From Sequoia sempervirens (lineage: Eukaryota; Streptophyta; Pinopsida; Cupressales; Cupressaceae): DNA of 64,000 nt. The stretch is taken from positions 1 to 64,000 of the forward strand of contig VDFB02321240.1 of NCBI GenBank assembly GCA_007258455.2, read 5' to 3'. The notes under the pieces were generated by a model. It did no database searches, had not been told where the DNA came from, and saw nothing but the letters and a program-made list of their open reading frames with translations. Position numbers and translations under genes: made by a program. Of the stretch, positions 59,285 through 64,000 are shown piece by piece; within the stretch, counting starts at the first letter, position 1, and each line of letters begins with the position of its first letter.

Positions 59285-60501
59285 TGTTGGAAACTCAAGG
59301 GAAGACAATTGAGAGGGGGGGTGAATCAATTGTCACCAAATTTCAAACTTATTCAACTTATTAGCCTTATTCTTATATCTGATCATTAATCATGAAAGCA
59401 TAAATGAACAACACATAAAAAGAACACATAACACCAATCTTTTTACGTGGAAACCTTGTTAGGGGAAAAACCACAGTGGAGGTCAGTCCACAAGATTATA
59501 CCATTTTAAAAGTATAAAAAAATATGAATGGGGAATGCACATGCATTCAGGCACACTGGCTAGAGATCACTACTTAATTACAAAGGAAGATACACTATCT
59601 TATAGAAAGGTTCTGATTAAATCCATTAGACTTTGAACTGAGAAAATAGCATCTGCTAATGCCTGGTTATAGTTCTGGTTAAGCACATGAACACTTCTTC
59701 ACTCTTCTTCACTCTCTACTCTACTTTTGAATGATATGAAAAATATTCACACACAAGACTTGCACACTTCACATAATCACACTTCCAAATGATAAAAAAA
59801 TCACTTATATATATCTACAACAAGAAATTACATTGCTATAAGTCAGCTTTAACAAAATAGCGAGAAAGAATATAAACAATCAACTCAGATCAAATAAAGA
59901 TTAATAATGTGAATCATCCAAGGTTGGACACAACATAGTGAAGACTAAAAATAACATCCTCAAACATGAACCGCTTTAATTAATTACTCCTTGAAGATCC
60001 ACAACACACTTCAACACCTTGTCAACATGAACATGCACAAGAAAATATTGAATCACAAGCACAATGATCAATGCAGACATGCAAAAAAGATAGAGCATGA
60101 ACTAGAACCATCCACAAGCATCATGAAACATTAGAGTGGAATTCATAGGAATTGAAGTTACTGAAATCACATGATATTCATTCAAGAACACAAACTAAAG
60201 TAACATAAAAACTGTCAAAATACAAATCTCCATAACTTGATCAAATCTTCACCCGGATCTTCGAACCTTGACATGGATAAACTAGATATACTCAACAAGA
60301 AAAAATTTATTCCACAACCTTTGAACAACAATGTACTAATCGCACTAATAGAAAGAACTTCACTTCACCACTGACAACCTATAGCACTTCTTATTACAAT
60401 TTTCTCAAAATCCTTGACATATACAAATTCTAATGCAACAATGCTAATAGTGTTAACATCAATGACAACCACATATCAGCAACACACCACAACATCCAAC
60501 A
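59285..60501 (-). repeat. 3' LTR of element H
   Basis: The plus strand starts TGTTGGAAACTCAAGG and ends ACATCCAACA, so the ends are the inverted pair TGTTGGA/TCCAACA. On the minus strand the LTR starts right after the polypurine tract CCAAAGGGGGAGAT. The second LTR is outside the window. No gene inside. Confidence 0.85.
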
Positions 60502-60806
60502 ATCTCCCCCTTTGGAATTGATGGCAACACATGATGTGAAAAATACCATCAACACAACTACACTTGCTCCCCCTTAGGTTCTAACTCTTCTTTTCTTAAC
60601 TCGTCTCCCCACATATTTTTCACATTACTCTTCTCCCCCTTTGACATCAATGACAAAGATCTCTTCTATACAAGCTCTGAACCACATATCTGAACACTTG
60701 AACATTTGAACATCTGACTACTCCCCCTGAGTAGCAACCACCACAACATCAATCCAGATGAAAATATGATCATGAAATGCACATATTGATGCAAATCAAT
60801 GCATCC
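60502..60806 (-). promoter_or_regulatory. Multiple polypurine tracts of element H
   Basis: Four GGGGGAG motifs on the minus strand at 60504-60510, 60567-60573, 60633-60639 and 60721-60727, two of them inside CAAAGGGGGAGA. The one at 60504 abuts the LTR and is the working PPT. Clusters of PPT-like motifs are a known mark of Sireviruses. Confidence 0.75.
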
Positions 60807-62383
60807 TTAGTTCTGATTAGGAGGGGTAATCAACCCTAACTTCCCTCTGAGATACTCAAAGGTATCCTTAGGCAACAACTTGGTAACTATGTTTGCAATC
60901 TGCTCCTTAGTAGGAACATACTCCAATCTGACTTCCTTTTCACTCAATTTCTCTCTCAAAAAGTGAAACATGATAGATATATGCTTGGTCTTGGAATGCA
61001 ACACCAGAATCTTAGAAATGTTAATAACACTTGAGTTATCACAAAATATAACAATAGGCTCATCATACAAAACTCTGATATCCTTCAACATCTGCTTCAT
61101 CCACAGTACTTGAGTACAATTATTAGCAACAACAATGTATTTTTCCTTTGCAGTAGATAAAGAAATAGCATTCTATTTTTTGCTTAACCATGAAATCAAC
61201 TTCTTTCCCAAAAAAATGCTCCACCACTAGTACTTTTCCTGTCATTCACATCTCTTTCCCAATCAGCATTCGTAAAGGCACTCAAAGTAATATCATCATC
61301 TTTAGGATACCATAAACCAAAATCAACTATCCCCTTCAAGTATCTGAAAACCCTCTTCACAACAATCACATGAGATTCTTTAGGATCAACTTGAAATCTT
61401 GCAACAATACATACAACATTCATGATATCAGGCCTATTTTGAGTCAAATACAACAATCCACCAATCATTGATTTGTATCTAGTCTAATTTTCCTTCGGAG
61501 AATCATCATCATTTGTCAACTTGCATTCGGTCACCATGGGTGTACCAACTAGCTTTGAATCTTCCATACCAAATTTCTTTAGCAATTCTTTCACATACTT
61601 GGATTGAGATATAAAGATCCCTTTATCTAACTGAGTAATTTTCAATCCCAAGAAGAATTTCATCTCCCCAATCATTGACATCTCAAACTCATTTTGCATC
61701 TCATCAAAAAACTTCATGCACAAGCTATCATCTCCTCCAAATATGATATCATCAACAAAAAATTCCACAATCAAATATTTATCATCATTCTTGAAATATA
61801 GATTACTATTAGTAGTACCTTTGTTAAATCCAAGATTCACCAAGTACTTATCCAATCTGGTATACCATGCTCTAGGGGCTTGTTTGAGTCCATACAATGC
61901 TTTCTTCAACTGACAAACCATATCTCCCTGATCAGTCAACTGGAATCCATCTGGTTATTCAACATATACTTCTTCTTCCAATTCACCATTTAGAAAAGCT
62001 GACTTGACATCCATTTGATAAACCTTGTAGTCTTTGTAAGCAACATAAGCAAGAAACAATCTCACAACTTCAATTCTAGCAACAGGGGCAAAGGTTTCTT
62101 CAAAATCAATATCTTCCATCTATGAATATCCTTTACATACTAGTCTTGCTTTGTTTCTAACCACTTCACCTTGTTCATTTACTTTGTTTATAAAGAACCA
62201 TTTAGTTCTAATTACATTCTTATCCTTAGGGTTGGGAACAAGAATCCATGTATCATTCTTTTCAATTTTTTGTTGTTCCTCTTTCATTGCTTCAACCCAA
62301 TGTTCATCTTTGCATGCTTCATTCACATTTTTAGGCTCAGTCTTTGAAATCAAGCAATAGTCTTCTACAATCTTTCTCCTAGT
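60807..62383 (-). pseudogene. pol: Element H copia reverse transcriptase and RNase H
   Basis: Ty1/copia RT, minus strand: [71 protein letters not shown], the catalytic FVDDIIFGG, MKFFLGLKITQLDKGIFIS and GGLLYLTQNRPDIM. RNase H: FTNADWERDVNDRKSTSGGA, then after a one-base slip in a run of seven A near 61205, IVIFCDNSSVINISKILVLH, HSKTKHISI and VPTKEQIANIVTKLLPKDTF, ending at 60807. Stops near 62120, 61950 and 61484 look like CAG/CAA codons turned to TAG/TAA. Sirevirus-like by motif style and by the PPT cluster. Confidence 0.9.
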
Positions 62384-63631
62384 CTAGACACCTTTGTTCT
62401 TATCACCTATAATCTGATTCTCTGAATGATTCAACCTTACATACCTTCGATTCTTCTTAGAATGTTCTTCAACTTCAGGCTCTTCTGATCTCTCTTCTAT
62501 TCTTCCACCAGTTTCTCCTTCCTCTTGATCTTCTTGACTCATTAGAATGATTTGGACTTGACTTGAAGTCTGACCTTGGTTTGTACTGACATTCTGATCA
62601 TCAGAATCATATCCATAGGTTCTGGATGGTGCAACTATGTCTTCTTCAACCTTAACATTCTCACTTACAACCATTTTCTTCAATCTCTTATTGTAACATC
62701 GGTAGGCCTTACTTTTAGTAGCATAATCCATAAAGATTCCTTCATCAATCCTAGCGTCAAACATTCCTATATGTTCATCTCTTTTGATATAACACTTACT
62801 TCCAAAGATCTTGAAATATCTAACAATAGGTTTTTGACCAGTCCATAGCTCAAAAGGAGTCTTACGAGTATCACCTTCGATTTGTATCTGGTTAAGTGTG
62901 TACAGAACAGTACTCACAGCTTCTCTCCAGTAGATATGAGGTACATTTCCTTCCAACATCATGGTTCTAGCAGCATCTAGAATTGTTCTATTCTTCCTTT
63001 CCACAACTCCATTTTGTTGAGGGGTCTACGGTGCAAATAATTGTCTCTTTATTCCATCTTCTTCACAAAAAGAATTAAACTCACCAGAAGTGAATTAACC
63101 ACCTCTATCTAATCTCAGACACTTAATCTTCAGACCTATCTCTGTCTCAACCATAGCCTTAAAGACCTTGAAATTTTCCAAAGCTTCAAATTTCTCCCTT
63201 AAGAAAGTATCCCACATCATCCTTGAATAGTCATCAATAAGCAACATGAAGTACCTGTACCCTTGTAAACTTCTAGTTCTAGTAGGACCACACAAATCAG
63301 TATGCACAAGATCCAACAATCCATTTGAATTTTGTTGTTTACTTCGAAGTGAAATTCTTGTTTGCTTTCCTAATTGACTTTCTTTGCATATTGCATTAGT
63401 AGGTTTCATCAGCTTAGGAAGATCTCTCACAGCCTTAGTGGAACTTATCTTGACAATAATATCAAAGTTAACATGACACATTCTCCTATGCCACAACCAT
63501 CTTTCATCAATTTGAGCAATCAAACAACTTTTACTAGCATCACTCAGGTGGAAAATATTGCCTTTTATTTTTGTACCTGATGCAATCACATTTCTGGAAT
63601 TTCCCAATATTTTGCACTTACCATCCATGAA
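62384..63631 (-). pseudogene. Element H copia integrase
   Basis: GAG-pre-integrase and zinc-binding part: LWHRRMCHVNFDIIVKI and NAICKESQLGKQTR. The core: VHTDLCGPTRTRSLQGYRYF (first Asp), LDRGG-TSGEF, where the D-x-G block is partly broken by a stop near 63093, and TPQQNGVVERKNRTILDAAR (Glu). C-terminal: NVPHIYWREAV, PFELWTGQKPIVRYFKIFGS and KAYRCYNKRLKKMVVSENV, then an acidic linker to RT. One frame throughout, apart from stops near 63093 and 63030. Confidence 0.9.
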
Positions 63632-64000
63632 CTAGAGATTGTATCCCTTATCAACCATTTTTCCAATACTTAAAATATTATGCTTCAAACCTTCAACATA
63701 CAAGACATCATCAGTATTATGCTTACCATCAAGAGAAATGCATCCTCTTCCATGGATCACACTAGCTGTATTATCACCAAATCTCACAACACCATCATCA
63801 TACTTTTCGAAACTCACAAACTTACTTTTATCTCCTATCATATGATGAGAACAACCACTGTCAATTACCCATTCATCTTTCTCTTCAACTCAAGCATCTA
63901 GGGCTTTCTCCACATTTGTACAACTAGCAGATTTAGTAGACAGGATTATTTTCCTTGATAGCAATAAACACAAATTCATCTTCACTTGCATTTCCTTTTT
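63632..64000 (-). pseudogene. Element H copia protease, runs off the window
   Basis: The active site WVIDSGCSHHM reads at about 63840-63872 with Asp-Ser-Gly intact, followed by VVRFGDNTASVIHGRG and DVLYVEGLKHNILSIGKMVD. In frame with the integrase below apart from stops near 63631 and 63893. gag and the 5' LTR lie beyond 64000. Confidence 0.85.

Noticed and set aside
60502..60806. Env-like ORF of H between pol and LTR
   Set aside because: Only about 300 bases with PPT motifs and no open frame.
61716..63901. Plus-strand frames over element H
   Set aside because: Shadows of copia pol.
1..64000. tRNA, rRNA or organelle-derived insertions
   Set aside because: I saw no tRNA-like fold, rRNA block or plastid/mitochondrial gene; a tRNAscan-SE and organelle BLAST run would settle it.

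Overview
The window is nuclear DNA of a seed plant with a large, repeat-packed genome. It is AT-rich, it holds decayed Ty3/gypsy and Ty1/copia retrotransposons nested in and fused to one another, and no intact host gene is recognisable. The element types and the loose spacing would fit a gymnosperm, but the sequence alone does not fix the species. All statements rest on reading by eye; no search was run.

Layout. 1-3075: element C, a minus-strand chromovirus-like gypsy gag-pol (PBS 3064-3075) whose RT is fused at about 293 to an integrase fragment of another family. 3076-4509: non-coding, probably C's 5' LTR. 4510-9660 and 28210-29527: element A, a minus-strand Tat-like gypsy with a single gag-pol frame and an extra RNase H upstream of RT. 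9661-28209: element B, an 18.5 kb plus-strand Tat-like gypsy inserted into A's gag, with both LTRs, a CCTTG target duplication, G-patch, two RNase H domains and a long 3' region carrying an antisense plant-mobile-domain (PMD) gene. 29528-30880: A's 5' LTR. 30960-32345: two degenerate repeat arrays. 32846-36300: element D, a truncated relative of B. 36695-40600: element E, a minus-strand copia relic interrupted by a TIR element (39143-40111). 40600-48817: element F, a minus-strand Del/Tekay-like gypsy with a 3.8 kb LTR. 48818-52800: mostly anonymous, with a CpG-rich island and a 397-bp MITE. 52818-56055: a gag/G-patch relic between direct repeats. 56630-59250: gene G, an unrecognised minus-strand protein in nearly one frame. 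59285-64000: element H, a fairly intact minus-strand Sirevirus-like copia with its 3' LTR.

How the parts relate. Removing B and one CCTTG copy restores A's reading frame exactly, so B is younger than A. B's LTRs differ at roughly 2-3 positions per 100 in the stretches compared, while its coding frame carries many stops. A and B show two different arrangements of a second RNase H: before RT in A, after the canonical RNase H in B.

The most unusual signals are B's antisense PMD gene with a clean putative intron, ~20-nt degenerate word arrays near both ends of B's interior in opposite orientation, comparable arrays ahead of D's gag, and orphan gene G.
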